Positions 33,345-42,956 of a stretch of 64,000 nucleotides of DNA are shown here, in pieces. This stretch comes from Anaerolineae bacterium (GTDB lineage: Bacteria > Chloroflexota > Anaerolineae > Aggregatilineales > Phototrophicaceae), in assembly GCA_020849765.1 (NCBI GenBank), contig JADLAY010000009.1, forward strand, positions 1-64,000, read 5' to 3'. A program made the translations under genes and the position numbers. Within the stretch, counting starts at the first letter, position 1; the number at the start of each line of letters is the position of its first letter. The notes beneath the pieces were generated by a model. That model was given only the letters and a program-made list of their open reading frames with translations, did not search any database and was not told the origin of the DNA.

Positions 33345-36236
33345 CTAGCGCTGCAGACCCGTGCGCAGCGCGGGATCGTCAAGGCTGCTGAGGATGCTGC
33401 GGCGATGGAGTTCCGCGGCCTGCCGTTCGTGAGCGGCGGTTGTGCTGTCGCCGCGCGCGTCGGCACTGCGGGCGAGCGCCTCGTGTACATCCATGAGCAC
33501 GCGCCGCTTGCCGATCTTCCCGGCAGCGTCGAGCGCTTCCTGGAACGCGTCCTCCGCCTGCTCCAAATCGCCCAGCAGCAGAAAGGCTTCGCCGCGCCAA
33601 CGCTGCGCCTGCGCCTGCATCTCTTGCATCTCGTCGGCGATGGCCCGCGCCAGCAGATCGTCCGCGTAGCGCAGGGCGACGGCCGGCTCGCCGCGGCGGA
33701 TGTAGAGTTCGGTCAGGCCTTCGAATGCGCGCAGCCCGTGGGCGATCTGGTTGTCCTCCAGCGCGACGCTGAGCGCCATCTCCAGCTCCGCCTGCACGTC
33801 CAGGTCACCCTGGCGCATGCGGTCGATGGCGTGGTTGGCCTGCACGCGCGGCAGCCAGTGACTCCACTCGCGGCGCAGCATGCGTTCGACACCCGCCGCG
33901 TGATAAACCTCGGCCTGCTCCGGCAGATCCAGCTCCTGATACAGTTGGCCGAGGCTATCGACCGCCATACAGAAGAAGCGCGTGATCTTGAGCTTTTCGG
34001 CCAGTGCGCGGCCACGATGGAGCAGTTCGAAGCCGCGCCCATAATCGCCGCGCGCCGCCACCGCCAGGCCGAGGCCGACCAGATTGCACATCGTGTGCCA
34101 TTCGAGATGGGCGGCGGCGGTCAGCGAGAGCGACTGCTCGAAGTACGACTCGGCGTTGGCGTAATCGCCGGTGCCGATGGTGCCGAGCGACGCCCAACCG
34201 AGCATCTGCAAGTTCTCCGACTCGTAGCTGATGTCGCTGTTCGCCCGCGCCAGGTCGAGCGATTCGCGGAACTGCATCAGCGCTCGGTCAGGCTCGCCGG
34301 ACAGCAGGAGCGCCTCGCCCAGGCCGTGCGGCGCCTGGATGCCGACGATGTCGCGCTGGTCGAGCGCGCGGCAGATGTCGACCGCTTCCTGGTGGTAGGC
34401 GCGCGCATGGACGATGTCGCCTTCATCCCAATGGACCGTGCCCAGGTGATAGAGTGCGTTGGCCGCCAGCGCCTGGTTGCCGGTCGCGCGTGCGTAATCG
34501 AGCACTTCGCTCAGATAGCTGATCGCCTGCTCGTGGCGTTCGCTGCGGCGGAACGAGAGACCCAGGTCGATGACGACGTTGTGCTCGCTCTCGACATCGC
34601 CGAGCGCCTGCGCCGTCTTGCGCGCGGCCATCAGGTCGGCGATGGCGCCGTCGAATTCACCCATCAGGTTACGCGCGCGCCCGCGGCAGGCCAGCACACG
34701 CGCCAGGAATGCTTCGTCAAAGTGGCCGTCCACCTGCGCTGCGGCATCAATCAGCCGGTCGAACAGGCGCGTCGCGTCGAGGAAGCGGCTGCGTTTGGCG
34801 CAGTAGTAATTCAGGCGTTCGAGGACGGCGTTCAGACGCTGGCTGTCGCCGTGTTCCGCTGCGTAGATCCAGGCCGTGCGCAGATTGTCGAAATCGAGAT
34901 CGAGCGTGTGCAGGCTGCCGTCGTCAAAGCCGTTGTCGAGCGGCCAGCGGGCCAGTTCGTCGAGGAAGTAGGCGCTGTGACGCTGGCGCGTGGCTCCCGC
35001 CTCGCCCATGCGCTCCAACTGACCGGCCGCATACTGGCGCAGGAACTCGTGGATCTCGTAGCGGCCGTCTTCGCCGCGCCAGAGCAGCGATTTCTGCAGC
35101 AGCGCCATGAGAACGCGCAAGCCCTCGCCGGTGACGGCCTCGGCGGCCGCGCGCGTGAAGCCACCGCGGAAGACGGACAGCCGGGCGAAGGCGTTCTGCT
35201 CGGCACCGCTCAGCTTGCCCCAGGCGGATTCGACCACGGCGCGGATGCTGCGATGCCGTTCGGGCAGATCGCGCAGGTCGGCAGCCAGGAAGTCGAGATT
35301 GACCTCGATTTCGTGGGCGATTTCGACGGGCGTCAGCATCTCGACCCAGGCGGCGGCCAGGATCAGCGCCAGCGGCATGCCGTCGACCAACCGGACCAGG
35401 CGGGTGATGGCGGCCAGCGTCGCCTCGTCGACTTCGAGATCGGCACGGGCGCCGCGCGCATGATGCAGGAACAGGCGTACGCCCTCGTTGTCGAGCGCAT
35501 CGTCGTCATCCGGCAACTGCAAACCGCCGACGCGATAGAGCGTTTCGTCCTGGATGTTGAGCCGCTCACGCGACGTGATCATCAGGTCGACCTGGACGGT
35601 GTGCTGGAGGATGTCGGCGATCAGCGGCGCCCCGTCGAGCAGTGTGTCGAAGTTATCGAGCACGAGCAGCATCTGCCGTGGGCGCAGATATGCAAGCAGT
35701 TGTTCCGCCGTCGGCGCGCAGTCGTCGATGTGCAGGTTGAGCGCGACCGCCAGCGCCGGGGCGATCTCTTCCGCCGAGACCAGCCCGGCCAGCGAGACGA
35801 AGTAGGCGCCGTCGTCGTACTGGCGCTGCATCTTGCGCGCGAGTTCGAGCGCCAGTCTCGTCTTGCCGATGCCGCCCGGCCCGACCAGCGTGATCAGGCG
35901 GCGATCCGGTTCGCGCAGGAGCGCGCACAACTCGGCCAGCTCGCTTTCGCGGCCAATGAACGGCGTCGTCGGCAGCGGCAGCGCCGGGGCCACGATCGGC
36001 GCGGCCTCCATCGTCACGGCCATGCCGCCGTTGCCGATCACGCCATACTCACGCGCCCGCGCAATCGCCTGGGTGCGATTCTTGGCGCCGAGCTTGCTGT
36101 AGATTTGTGTGTTGTACCACTTGACCGTGCCGAGCGTCAGCACCAGCGCGCGCGCGATTTCCTCGTTGCTGCTGCCGTCCGCAATCAAACGCAGGATCTC
36201 TTGCTCGCGCTCGGTCAGCGAATCGATTGGCCGCAT
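33345..36236 (-). CDS. LuxR-type HTH / STAND ATPase / TPR regulator with N-terminal HTH
   Basis: This large protein (963 residues) has an N-terminal LuxR-type HTH at about 4-60 (LTEREQEILRLIADGSSNEE, then GTVKWYNTQIYSKLGAKNRT). A STAND/NB-ARC ATPase follows with the P-loop VGPGGIGKTR at about 118-127, Walker B LLVLDNFDTLL at about 189-199 and ITSRERLNI. DGMPLALILAAAWVEM is the GxPLA motif. Residues from about 420 to the end are TPR-like helical repeats (LGLSFRRSERHEQAISYLSE and others). MalT and LAL regulators carry their HTH at the C-terminus, so the order is reversed. It likely oligomerises on ligand binding to activate transcription. ATG 36236 (AGGA nearby) is preferred over GTG 36251. It is divergent from the small gene at 36334. 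Confidence 0.92.
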   Translation of the reverse strand: MRPIDSLTEREQEILRLIADGSSNEEIARALVLTLGTVKWYNTQIYSKLGAKNRTQAIARAREYGVIGNGGMAVTMEAAPIVAPALPLPTTPFIGRESELAELCALLREPDRRLITLVGPGGIGKTRLALELARKMQRQYDDGAYFVSLAGLVSAEEIAPALAVALNLHIDDCAPTAEQLLAYLRPRQMLLVLDNFDTLLDGAPLIADILQHTVQVDLMITSRERLNIQDETLYRVGGLQLPDDDDALDNEGVRLFLHHARGARADLEVDEATLAAITRLVRLVDGMPLALILAAAWVEMLTPVEIAHEIEVNLDFLAADLRDLPERHRSIRAVVESAWGKLSGAEQNAFARLSVFRGGFTRAAAEAVTGEGLRVLMALLQKSLLWRGEDGRYEIHEFLRQYAAGQLERMGEAGATRQRHSAYFLDELARWPLDNGFDDGSLHTLDLDFDNLRTAWIYAAEHGDSQRLNAVLERLNYYCAKRSRFLDATRLFDRLIDAAAQVDGHFDEAFLARVLACRGRARNLMGEFDGAIADLMAARKTAQALGDVESEHNVVIDLGLSFRRSERHEQAISYLSEVLDYARATGNQALAANALYHLGTVHWDEGDIVHARAYHQEAVDICRALDQRDIVGIQAPHGLGEALLLSGEPDRALMQFRESLDLARANSDISYESENLQMLGWASLGTIGTGDYANAESYFEQSLSLTAAAHLEWHTMCNLVGLGLAVAARGDYGRGFELLHRGRALAEKLKITRFFCMAVDSLGQLYQELDLPEQAEVYHAAGVERMLRREWSHWLPRVQANHAIDRMRQGDLDVQAELEMALSVALEDNQIAHGLRAFEGLTELYIRRGEPAVALRYADDLLARAIADEMQEMQAQAQRWRGEAFLLLGDLEQAEDAFQEALDAAGKIGKRRVLMDVHEALARSADARGDSTTAAHERQAAELHRRSILSSLDDPALRTGLQR

Positions 36237-36333
36237 AATTCCTGACTCCACACCTGACTAAGGTGAGGTGACAACCTGACCGGCTTGCCCCTATCCTGAG
36301 TACATAAGTTCAGTATACGAGAGGGAGCGAGCG

Positions 36334-36615
36334 ATGACAACGTACCAGCAGACCAACATGAACATCGGCAAGTTTACCGAGTTCGTCGGCGAAAGCCCCC
36401 GGCGCACCATCCCGCTCGGCGGCGACGAAGCCCGCAGCCTGCGGCGGCTGGGGCAGTACGTCCGCGTCGTGTCCGGCCTCGGCTGGCTGACCATCGACGA
36501 CCGCGATCACATCCTCGAACCCGGTGATAAGATCCGGCTGCACAAGGGCAAGACGCCCGCCGTCGTCGGCAGCGCCAACCAACAACCGGTCATCTTCGAG
36601 GTGATCTATTCGTGA
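36334..36615 (+). CDS. DUF2917-like small cupin-type protein
   Basis: This 93-residue protein resembles DUF2917: LRRLGQYVRVVSGLGWLTID, then DHILEPGDKIRLHKGKTPAV and VIFEVIY, a compact beta-rich unit. GAGAGGGAGCG precedes the ATG. DUF2917 members are small proteins of unknown function. The gene is divergent from the LuxR/STAND regulator with 97 bases between starts, so it may be one of its targets. It ends at a good terminator (36639-36672). Confidence 0.75.
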   Translation: MTTYQQTNMNIGKFTEFVGESPRRTIPLGGDEARSLRRLGQYVRVVSGLGWLTIDDRDHILEPGDKIRLHKGKTPAVVGSANQQPVIFEVIYS

Positions 36616-36638
36616 CCATTCAGAAATTCTGGTACAGG

Positions 36639-36672
36639 CAGCCCTCGTCCCCACACGAGGGCTGTTTGTTTT
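36639..36672 (+). terminator. rho-independent terminator
   Basis: CAGCCCTCGT (36639-36648) pairs with ACGAGGGCTG (36655-36664), followed by TTTGTTTT. It follows the DUF2917-like gene. Confidence 0.88.
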
Positions 36673-36743
36673 GTGGGAGAGTGCGCGTGACGGCGAGACG
36701 GCCGCGCAACAATTGAACGAGGAACGTGGCGCTCCCCGTGCGG

Positions 36744-36938
36744 CTAAAACCCACGATACTCCGGGTTAGAGACGTCAAAGCGCTGGCGGCGCAGCTCGGC
36801 GACTTCCAACTCGAGCGCGCGCAGTTCTTCCACCAGCGGATCTTCGTAGAGCTTGGCCTTGCGCAATACGGCCAGCAGATCCTTCAACTTTAACTCCAGC
36901 TCGTTCAACTGATGCTGCGACAGGCTATCGATCTTCAT
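36744..36938 (-). CDS. small coiled-coil protein
   Basis: The 64-residue product is nearly all helical with heptad-like leucines (LNELELKLKDLLAVLRKAKL, then LVEELRALELEVAELRRQRF). It has a likely ribosome-binding site TTGGAA upstream of the ATG at 36938. No family recognised. Between 36939 and 37545 no other gene is supported; the open frames there overlap on both strands and the region contains repeats. Confidence 0.55.
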   Translation of the reverse strand: MKIDSLSQHQLNELELKLKDLLAVLRKAKLYEDPLVEELRALELEVAELRRQRFDVSNPEYRGF

Positions 36939-37218
36939 TGTCGTTCCAATCTACTTCGTTCCTCAACGTCACGAGCGGAGTCCGGCGCGCATCGTCGAGC
37001 GGGCCGTGTGCGGCAACAATCCTGGCGGGGTGAGCATTTCCAGGCGGGCGCGTGGTGGGTGCAGCGTAATCAACGGCGCGGGCGGGGAAGCGATCGTTTG
37101 CTGCGACAGTGCACAGGCCAGGGACATGTGCGTGCCGTCTACATATGGGTCTATTATCGCACAAATGCGCGGTTTTGGGAAGCGGCGGGGTGACGCGTGA
37201 CCGCCGAGTCTTGCGATC

Positions 37219-37325
37219 ACCTCACCCCCTGGCCCCCTCTCCGCGCGCGACCGAAGGAAGTCCCGTGGGGTGGAGAGGGGACGTAGATCCGTTTGAGTGC
37301 AGGTAACATGCGCTAGGGGTGAGGT
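37219..37325. repeat. CCTCACCCC palindromic repeat, interrupted copy
   Basis: CCTCACCCCCTGGCCCCCTC at the left and GGTGAGG at the right enclose CCCCTCTCCGCGCGCG and GGGGTGGAGAGGGG. The core is interrupted by about 50 bases (for example GACCGAAGGAAGTCCCG) compared with the copy at 2652-2718, which looks like an insertion into the palindrome. Confidence 0.7.
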
Positions 37326-37382
37326 TCACGTGGCGAACGCCCACAGACAAGGCGACCTGCGGCTATGTCACGTCAGGCAGTC

Positions 37383-37545
37383 GGACAGGGCACGCCCTGT
37401 CCCTACACTGGATGTGGTAACGCCTTCGCCCTGCTGAGCGAATTACGTCGTCTCAAGTACCCGGAATCCAGAACCGCATTTCCGCACGGTGAACAGTGAA
37501 CCTGGCACGGTGAACGCATCCCAACTGAGCACCGAGTACTGATCC
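37383..37545. repeat. GTAGGG-family palindrome and word repeats
   Basis: GGACAGGGCACGCCCTGTCC (37383-37402) followed by CTAC is a hairpin of the palindrome family. From about 37455 come words such as GTACCCGGAATCCAGAACC and GGTGAACAGTGAACCTGGC, ending in GAGCACCGAGTACTGATC. Confidence 0.65.
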
Positions 37546-40326
37546 CTACCCCTCGTCCATCCATTTGCGCGCAGCGTCGGCCAATCCGCTGAGCGGGCCG
37601 CGCAGAGTCGTGCATTCGGGCAGCGATTCGAGGAAGATCTTGCCGTAACCCTTGCCGGTCAGGCGGCTGTCGAGCACGGTGACGACACCGCGATCCGTCT
37701 TGCTGCGGATCAGGCGGCCAAAGCCCTGACGGAAGCGCAGCACGGCCTCCGGCACCGAGTACTGGTTGAACGAGTCGCCATACTGATCGGCACGGGCGGC
37801 GAAGATCGGGTCGCTCGGCACGCTGAAGGGCAGGCGGACGATGATCACGCCGTGCAGCAGATCGCCAGGCAGGTCGATGCCCTCCCAGAAGCTGCGCGTG
37901 CCGAGCAGCACCGAGCGCGGGTTATCGCGGAAACTATCGAGCACCAACTGGCGCCCGGCGTCGTTCTGTTCGAGCACGTCGATGCGACCGAGCGCCAGTC
38001 GCGGGCCGATGGCCTGGGCGGTCTGCCGCAGCTGCGTGTAACTGGTGAACAGGGCCAGCACGCGCCCGTCGAGGGCGGTCGCCATCTCGACGATGGCGCG
38101 CTCGACCCCCGCCTGGAAGCGATTGCGTTCGTTCGGCTCGGCCAGGTCGCTCGGCAGGTAGAGCAGGACGGCCTGCTTGAAATCGAACGGCGACGGGATG
38201 ATCAGCGTCTCGACGTTGATCGCGCCCAGGCGTTCGTTCAGGAAGTCGAAGGTGGCGCCCGTGCGCAGCGTCGCACCGGTCATGATCACTGATCCCTTGG
38301 CCGACCAGAGCGCGCGCTCGATCAGCGGGCCAACGTGGGCGGGCGCGCTGTGCAGCACGACGCCGCGCTCGCCGTTGCGCGTCAGCCAGAGGATGGTGTT
38401 GGCGCTCGCCTCGGCATTTTTGAACATGTCGTCCAGCCGCGCCTGCAGATCCGCGGCGTAGCTGGCGGCACCGGCCAGCCCGTTCGCCAGATCGGCCCGG
38501 TTGGGGATCGGGTACTGGCTCAGGCGCTGGAGGCCGCCGCCAAGACGGCGCAGGCCGGTGATGAGTGCGTCGAAGTATTCGCGCAGTTCGTGCCAGACGC
38601 CCGCGGCGTGCTCGAAATGGGCGTGCTTGCGCTCGCGGCTGGTCAGGCGCAGGGCCGGCGCGTCCGGGCGGCCATACTCGGCGTAGAGTGCGTCGAGCGC
38701 GTCGAACATGGCGCTGGCGCGTGAGGCGGTCGCGCGGGCGGCATCGCGGATCAGTTCGACATATTCGGCGTATTGCTGCGCGGTCGTCTCCGGGGCGCCG
38801 CTCGCCAGCGCACGCAGCAGATCGCTGAGCAGCCCGCGCGATTTGCCGCTCAGATCGCCGAGGCGATACTTGAGCTGCGGCGCGTCGATGTTGAAGCTCA
38901 GGCTCTGCGTGGTCGCCTCTTCCAGATGCTGCGCCTCGTCGATGATGACCGCGTCAAACTCCGGCAGCACCGGCCGATCCGACTGGGCATCGGCCACCAA
39001 CAACGCGTGATTGACGATGAGCACGTTGGCCGCCTCCGCCGCGATCCGTGCCCGGTAGAACGGGCATATGCCGCCGATCGAGGCACAGGTGTCGGTCGTG
39101 CAGTGCTCGTCCTCGGCGCTCAGTCGCGTCCAGATCGTGTGCTCCATGTTGCCGCGCAGGCTGAGTTCCTGCTTGTCGCCGCTGTCGGTCTCCAACTGCC
39201 AGACGAGCAGCCGCGCCAGCACGCGGAGTTCGTCCGGGCTGGAGGGGCCGCGCGCACGGAGCGTCGCCAGCCGCCGCGGGCACAGGTAATTGCCGCGCCC
39301 CTTGAGCACGGCGGCGCGCACGTCCGCACCGAGCGTCTCGCGCATCAGCGGCAGGTCGTGCGCGATCAACTGTTCTTGCAGGGCGATGGTGCTGGTCGAG
39401 ATGACGACGCGTTTGTCGTTGGTGTCGGCCCAGGCCAGCGCAGGCGCCAGATAAGCCAGCGATTTGCCGATGCCGGTCGCCGCCTCGACGATCAGATGAT
39501 GGCGCTGATCGAGCGCGCGCTCGACCGCCTCGGCCATGGCCGTCTGCCCCTCGCGCTCCTCGTAATCCGGCAGGCGGGCGGCCAGCGGGCCATCGCTGGC
39601 GAAGACCTGCGCGGGCGCGATCCTGACGCTGCTGCGATGCGTGGGCGTCGGCGCTACATACGGCGCGGCGGGCGGCGCCTCGGCGAGGAACGGCGGCTCG
39701 AGCGGTGGTGCATCCGGGCGCAGGCCGACACCGCCGGTCTTCTCGCGCAGTGCGGCGTCGAACACCGCCCGCGCATCCCACGGAAAGCGCCCGGCAGCCG
39801 TCACGATCTCGTGCAGGATGTCGACCGGCAGTGAAAGCGCGCGCTCCCACAATACCCAATAGAGCAGAGCGGTTGCACGGGCGTCATCGAGCGCGCGGTG
39901 AGCATGTTCGAGATTGATGTCGAGCAGCGTCGCCAGGCTGCCGAGGGCATGGCGCGGCGCGCGCGGCAGCAGCGCCGTCGAGAGTTCGAGCGTGTCGATG
40001 CGCAGGTTGTTCTGCAGCACGCCGAGACGGACGAGGAACGACACGTCCATGCTGATGTTGTGGGCGATGAGCGGTGCGTCACCCACGAAGGCGGTCAGAT
40101 GGGGCAGCGCCTGGGTGATGAACGGCTGCCCGGCCACGTCGTCGTTGGTGATGCCGGTGATGCCGGTGATGAAGTCCGAGATCGTCGTTTGCGGGTCGAT
40201 GAGAGTGCCGTACTCGTCGACGACCTTGCCCTCGCGCAAACGCACGGCGCCGATCTCGATGATGGCGTCCTGCGACGGGTCAAGCCCGGTCGTTTCGAGG
40301 TCGATCGCGATCAAGTCGCCGTGCAT
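37546..40326 (-). CDS. dinG: DinG-family Fe-S helicase with N-terminal DEDD exonuclease domain
   Basis: The 926-residue protein combines a DnaQ-like exonuclease (residues 1-165) with a DinG/XPD-type helicase. Exonuclease motifs are AIDLETTGLDPS (D8, E10), LIAHNISMDVSFL and HRALDDARATALL. The helicase has Walker A ATGIGKSLAYLAP, the DEAQ box IIDEAQHLEEA, and the Fe-S cluster cysteines in YLCPRR, EHCTTDTC and GGICPFYRAR. Motif VI is RQGFGRLIRSKTDRG. Firmicutes DinG has the same order (exonuclease-helicase), although some copies have lost the Fe-S cysteines; here they are kept. A role in unwinding damaged or transcription-blocked DNA is expected. The gene is monocistronic. Confidence 0.95.
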   Translation of the reverse strand: MHGDLIAIDLETTGLDPSQDAIIEIGAVRLREGKVVDEYGTLIDPQTTISDFITGITGITNDDVAGQPFITQALPHLTAFVGDAPLIAHNISMDVSFLVRLGVLQNNLRIDTLELSTALLPRAPRHALGSLATLLDINLEHAHRALDDARATALLYWVLWERALSLPVDILHEIVTAAGRFPWDARAVFDAALREKTGGVGLRPDAPPLEPPFLAEAPPAAPYVAPTPTHRSSVRIAPAQVFASDGPLAARLPDYEEREGQTAMAEAVERALDQRHHLIVEAATGIGKSLAYLAPALAWADTNDKRVVISTSTIALQEQLIAHDLPLMRETLGADVRAAVLKGRGNYLCPRRLATLRARGPSSPDELRVLARLLVWQLETDSGDKQELSLRGNMEHTIWTRLSAEDEHCTTDTCASIGGICPFYRARIAAEAANVLIVNHALLVADAQSDRPVLPEFDAVIIDEAQHLEEATTQSLSFNIDAPQLKYRLGDLSGKSRGLLSDLLRALASGAPETTAQQYAEYVELIRDAARATASRASAMFDALDALYAEYGRPDAPALRLTSRERKHAHFEHAAGVWHELREYFDALITGLRRLGGGLQRLSQYPIPNRADLANGLAGAASYAADLQARLDDMFKNAEASANTILWLTRNGERGVVLHSAPAHVGPLIERALWSAKGSVIMTGATLRTGATFDFLNERLGAINVETLIIPSPFDFKQAVLLYLPSDLAEPNERNRFQAGVERAIVEMATALDGRVLALFTSYTQLRQTAQAIGPRLALGRIDVLEQNDAGRQLVLDSFRDNPRSVLLGTRSFWEGIDLPGDLLHGVIIVRLPFSVPSDPIFAARADQYGDSFNQYSVPEAVLRFRQGFGRLIRSKTDRGVVTVLDSRLTGKGYGKIFLESLPECTTLRGPLSGLADAARKWMDEG

Positions 40327-40435
40327 GTGGCTTTGTCTTTCCGGTGTTTGGTGAGAGGGACTGCTACGAAGTCCGTTGCGTAGACTTTAGCACAGATGGT
40401 TCAATAACGCTTCAACCACACGGGTAATTTTCTTC

Positions 40436-40461
40436 GTAGGGGCGCATCACGATGCGCCCCC
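40436..40461. repeat. GTAGGGG palindrome
   Basis: GTAGGGGCGCATCACGATGC is followed by GCCCCC, with the self-complementary core GGGGCGCATC-ACGATGCGCCCC. It lies between the DinG and PstS-like genes. Confidence 0.7.
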
Positions 40462-40529
40462 ATTTCCTAATCCGTGAACGTCGACCCTGGTCTGGCAGAT
40501 GCACTGCCAAACCCCTCATGCAGCGTGTG

Positions 40530-42419
40530 TTAGCCTGCGCTGGTGGGTGTGGCGTCGGCTGCCGGTTCTGCGGTCGGCGGCGGCGCGGCGGCCCCGGCCT
40601 CGTCGAAGGCGGTCTGCAAGCTCTCGCGGATCGCGGGCAGATCGGTCAGGGCGATGCCACCGAAGCCCGAGGAGGACAGCGTCGCGTAGTTGGCGTCGCT
40701 GTACATGTACCAGACCAATGACTGGACTTCCGGACGGCGCAGCGAAGCCTGGCTGACGACCAGCTTGAGCGATTGGCTCAGAGCGTAGCTGCCGTCGGCG
40801 ATCGTCGCGTCGGTCGGCTCGACGCAGCCCGCGCCGCTATCGACCGAGACGAGCTGGATGTTGTCCTGGCCGAGGCTGATCAGCGTCTGGTACTGGCCCC
40901 AGCTCATGTAAGTGATGGCGCCATCGATCACGGCGACCGACGCCGCACGATAGAGCGGGTCACGGTTCATGGTCGCATCGTCGCGCAGAGGAATGCTGAC
41001 CCCTGCGGCGTCCGTCAGCAGCAGATCGGTGACTTCATCGCCTTCGCCCGCCGCGATCAAGGTCATCGTCGTGGCCGGGAAGGAGGCGTCGACCTGATCC
41101 CAGGTCGTCGGCAGTTCGGCGCTGGTCGAACCCCAGATCGTCGCGATCTGCTGCGTCGTCAGGCAGGCGAGGTAATCGTTCTCGGCATTGGCGACGAGCA
41201 CGACCGCCTGGTCACCGAGTTCGAACTCGACCGGGACGACGTTGTTGGCGGCACAGTTGCCCGCCTGCTCATCCGTCAGCGGGGCGGTCAACGCGATGGC
41301 ATCGACCTCGCCGTTGCAGAAGCGGCGCGCGCCGTCGACGCGGCCATTGAGCGTGATCGTGTGCGTGACGCCCGCAAACGCTGACTGGAAGGTGCTGGTG
41401 ACCGTGCTCAACAGATCGTTGGCCGCAGAATCACCGGCGTAGCTGATGGCGCCGACGACGCCCGGCGGGATGGTGAATTCGAACGGTGCGACGCTGAACT
41501 GGTGGCCGGTCTCGGCATTGGCGACGATGGTCGCGTTACGCGCGAGGTCGTCGGCGCTGGCGGGCAGGAAGCCCTGATCCGCGGCGACGTTGGCGGCGGG
41601 CTCGGTGCCGAGGAAGGCGAGCAGGGCGGATGCCTGCGGCTGTTCCAGCAGCGCGCCGTTGGCATAGGCATAGATGCGCTCGGATGCGGTGTACTGGCCG
41701 CCGCCGATCGTCTCGGCGGATGGTTCGACGCAAGCGCCGGTGTCGCTGACGCCCAGGGGCAGCATCTTGACCGCATCGCCAGCGGCGAGCGCCGTGGTGA
41801 AGTTGACGACGCCAAGCGCGCCGCTCGTCCCGGCGACGGTGCTGACGATGGCCTGCTCGTCGGTCTCGACCGTCGCATCCGCGCGCAGGCCGTCACCGTT
41901 GATGAGACCGTCGAAAATGGCGCTCACAGGACTGCTGCTCGGCGGCACGCTCACGCTGAGCGGCACGCCCGCAGTCGGGTCGATCACCTGCCAGGTCGTG
42001 ATTTGACCGGCGGCGCTCGGCGCGAAGATCGTGTTCAGATTGGCAATGCTCAAGCATTGGGCGAACGCGTCGTCAGGATTGGCGATGACGACCGCGGCGA
42101 CATCACCGAGCAGCAGTTCGACGTAAGCGACGTTGTTGTTGACGCAGTTGACGTCTTCGCCGTCGTTGATCGCGCGCGTCGACAGAGCGATATCGGCGCT
42201 GCCCGCGCACAGTTGCTCCAGACCGGCGTTGGTGCCGGTGACCTGCACGTCGACGTTGGCGCTGCTGACACCGGCATCGACGAGCGCTTCGAAGAGGGGC
42301 GCAGCAATGCCGGAGCCGACGACGGTGATGGCCGCATCGTCTTGCGCGTGGATCAAGGCGGGGCTAATAACGAGCGCGATCAGGACACACAGCCCGATCA
42401 GGCGCTTGAGCGATGTCAT
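40530..42419 (-). CDS. tandemly duplicated PstS-like substrate-binding protein
   Basis: The 629-residue exported protein consists of two PBP-like domains in a row. The start is ATG 42419 behind AAGGAG; the signal peptide is residues 1-25 (SLKRLIGLCVLIALVISPAL, cleavage after HAQ or nearby). Domain 1 (about 30-310) has VVGSGIAAPLFEALVD, CAGSADIALSTRAIND and GACVEPSAETIGGGQY. Domain 2 (about 320-600) repeats these as CNGEVDAIALTAPLTD and GCVEPTDATIADGSY, which suggests an internal duplication. The C-terminus is Ala/Pro/Thr-rich (APPPTAEPAADATPTSAG). PstS binds phosphate, but no pstCAB gene is here, and a fused double receptor may bind two ligands or another anion. It is monocistronic. Confidence 0.88.
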   Translation of the reverse strand: MTSLKRLIGLCVLIALVISPALIHAQDDAAITVVGSGIAAPLFEALVDAGVSSANVDVQVTGTNAGLEQLCAGSADIALSTRAINDGEDVNCVNNNVAYVELLLGDVAAVVIANPDDAFAQCLSIANLNTIFAPSAAGQITTWQVIDPTAGVPLSVSVPPSSSPVSAIFDGLINGDGLRADATVETDEQAIVSTVAGTSGALGVVNFTTALAAGDAVKMLPLGVSDTGACVEPSAETIGGGQYTASERIYAYANGALLEQPQASALLAFLGTEPAANVAADQGFLPASADDLARNATIVANAETGHQFSVAPFEFTIPPGVVGAISYAGDSAANDLLSTVTSTFQSAFAGVTHTITLNGRVDGARRFCNGEVDAIALTAPLTDEQAGNCAANNVVPVEFELGDQAVVLVANAENDYLACLTTQQIATIWGSTSAELPTTWDQVDASFPATTMTLIAAGEGDEVTDLLLTDAAGVSIPLRDDATMNRDPLYRAASVAVIDGAITYMSWGQYQTLISLGQDNIQLVSVDSGAGCVEPTDATIADGSYALSQSLKLVVSQASLRRPEVQSLVWYMYSDANYATLSSSGFGGIALTDLPAIRESLQTAFDEAGAAAPPPTAEPAADATPTSAG

Positions 42420-42672
42420 GGAAGGCTCCTTGGCGTTACGAAAGAATGACTTCTCAGGTCTAAACCTCGTCATTCTACTGCCGTGGGAACGAATGTCCAG
42501 TGTGGGCTATGGCGTGATAGCCGTTAGCAATTAGCTGCTAGCCTTCAGCTGGGGGATAGGGAAGCTATCGGCGGTCGGCTGCTTGCGCCTGGCAGAACAG
42601 CAGGTATGCGAGGTAGGCCGTAGGGACGCGCAGTTGTGCGTCCGCGTTATCCTCGGTCCGCCAACCCAACCG

Positions 42673-42770
42673 AGCACCGACAGCCGCCAGGGGCTGAAGC
42701 CGCCTGGCTACCCGTTCAGGCGGGAAGCCTGCTGCGCAGGCTCTGACCCGCCCGCCAGATGCCGGCGGCA
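42673..42770. repeat. GC-rich repeat, copy 1
   Basis: This copy has CAGCCGCCAGGGGCTGAAGC, CGCCTGGCTACCCGTTCAGG, then GCCTGCTGCGCAGGC as a palindrome, ending in CTGACCCGCCCGCCAGATGC. Copies lie at 42864-42956 (same strand) and about 48845-48925 (opposite strand). Confidence 0.8.
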
Positions 42771-42863
42771 GCCATCTCTTCATCGCCTCCTTCGACAATC
42801 CGGCTTACCGAACCCAGAATTCAGAACCCAGAACCTTTCTTCGCACGGTGAACTGTGAACCGG

Positions 42864-42956
42864 GCACCGACAGCCGCCAGGGGCTGGAAGCCGCCTGGCT
42901 ACCCGTTCAGGCGGGAAGCCTGCTGCGCAGGCTCTGACCCGCCCGCCAGATGCCGA
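42864..42956. repeat. GC-rich repeat, copy 2
   Basis: Same unit as copy 1 with a one-base insertion (GGGGCTGGAAGCC). The flank GGCACCGACAGCCGCC is also shared, and both copies abut GTGAAC-type words. Confidence 0.8.

Noticed and set aside
33405..36245. A 946-residue open frame on the plus strand, opposite the LuxR/STAND gene
   Set aside because: It is an antisense shadow: composition is rich in Arg, Gln, Asp and Val with no motif, while the minus strand has P-loop, HTH and TPR signatures and a good start.
36925..37220. Overlapping minus-strand frames of 79 and 83 residues
   Set aside because: No ribosome-binding site or motif; they overlap each other in different frames and plus-strand frames are equally long.
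38773..39834. Plus-strand frame opposite dinG
   Set aside because: The DinG frame has exonuclease and helicase motifs; the antisense frame has no recognisable feature.
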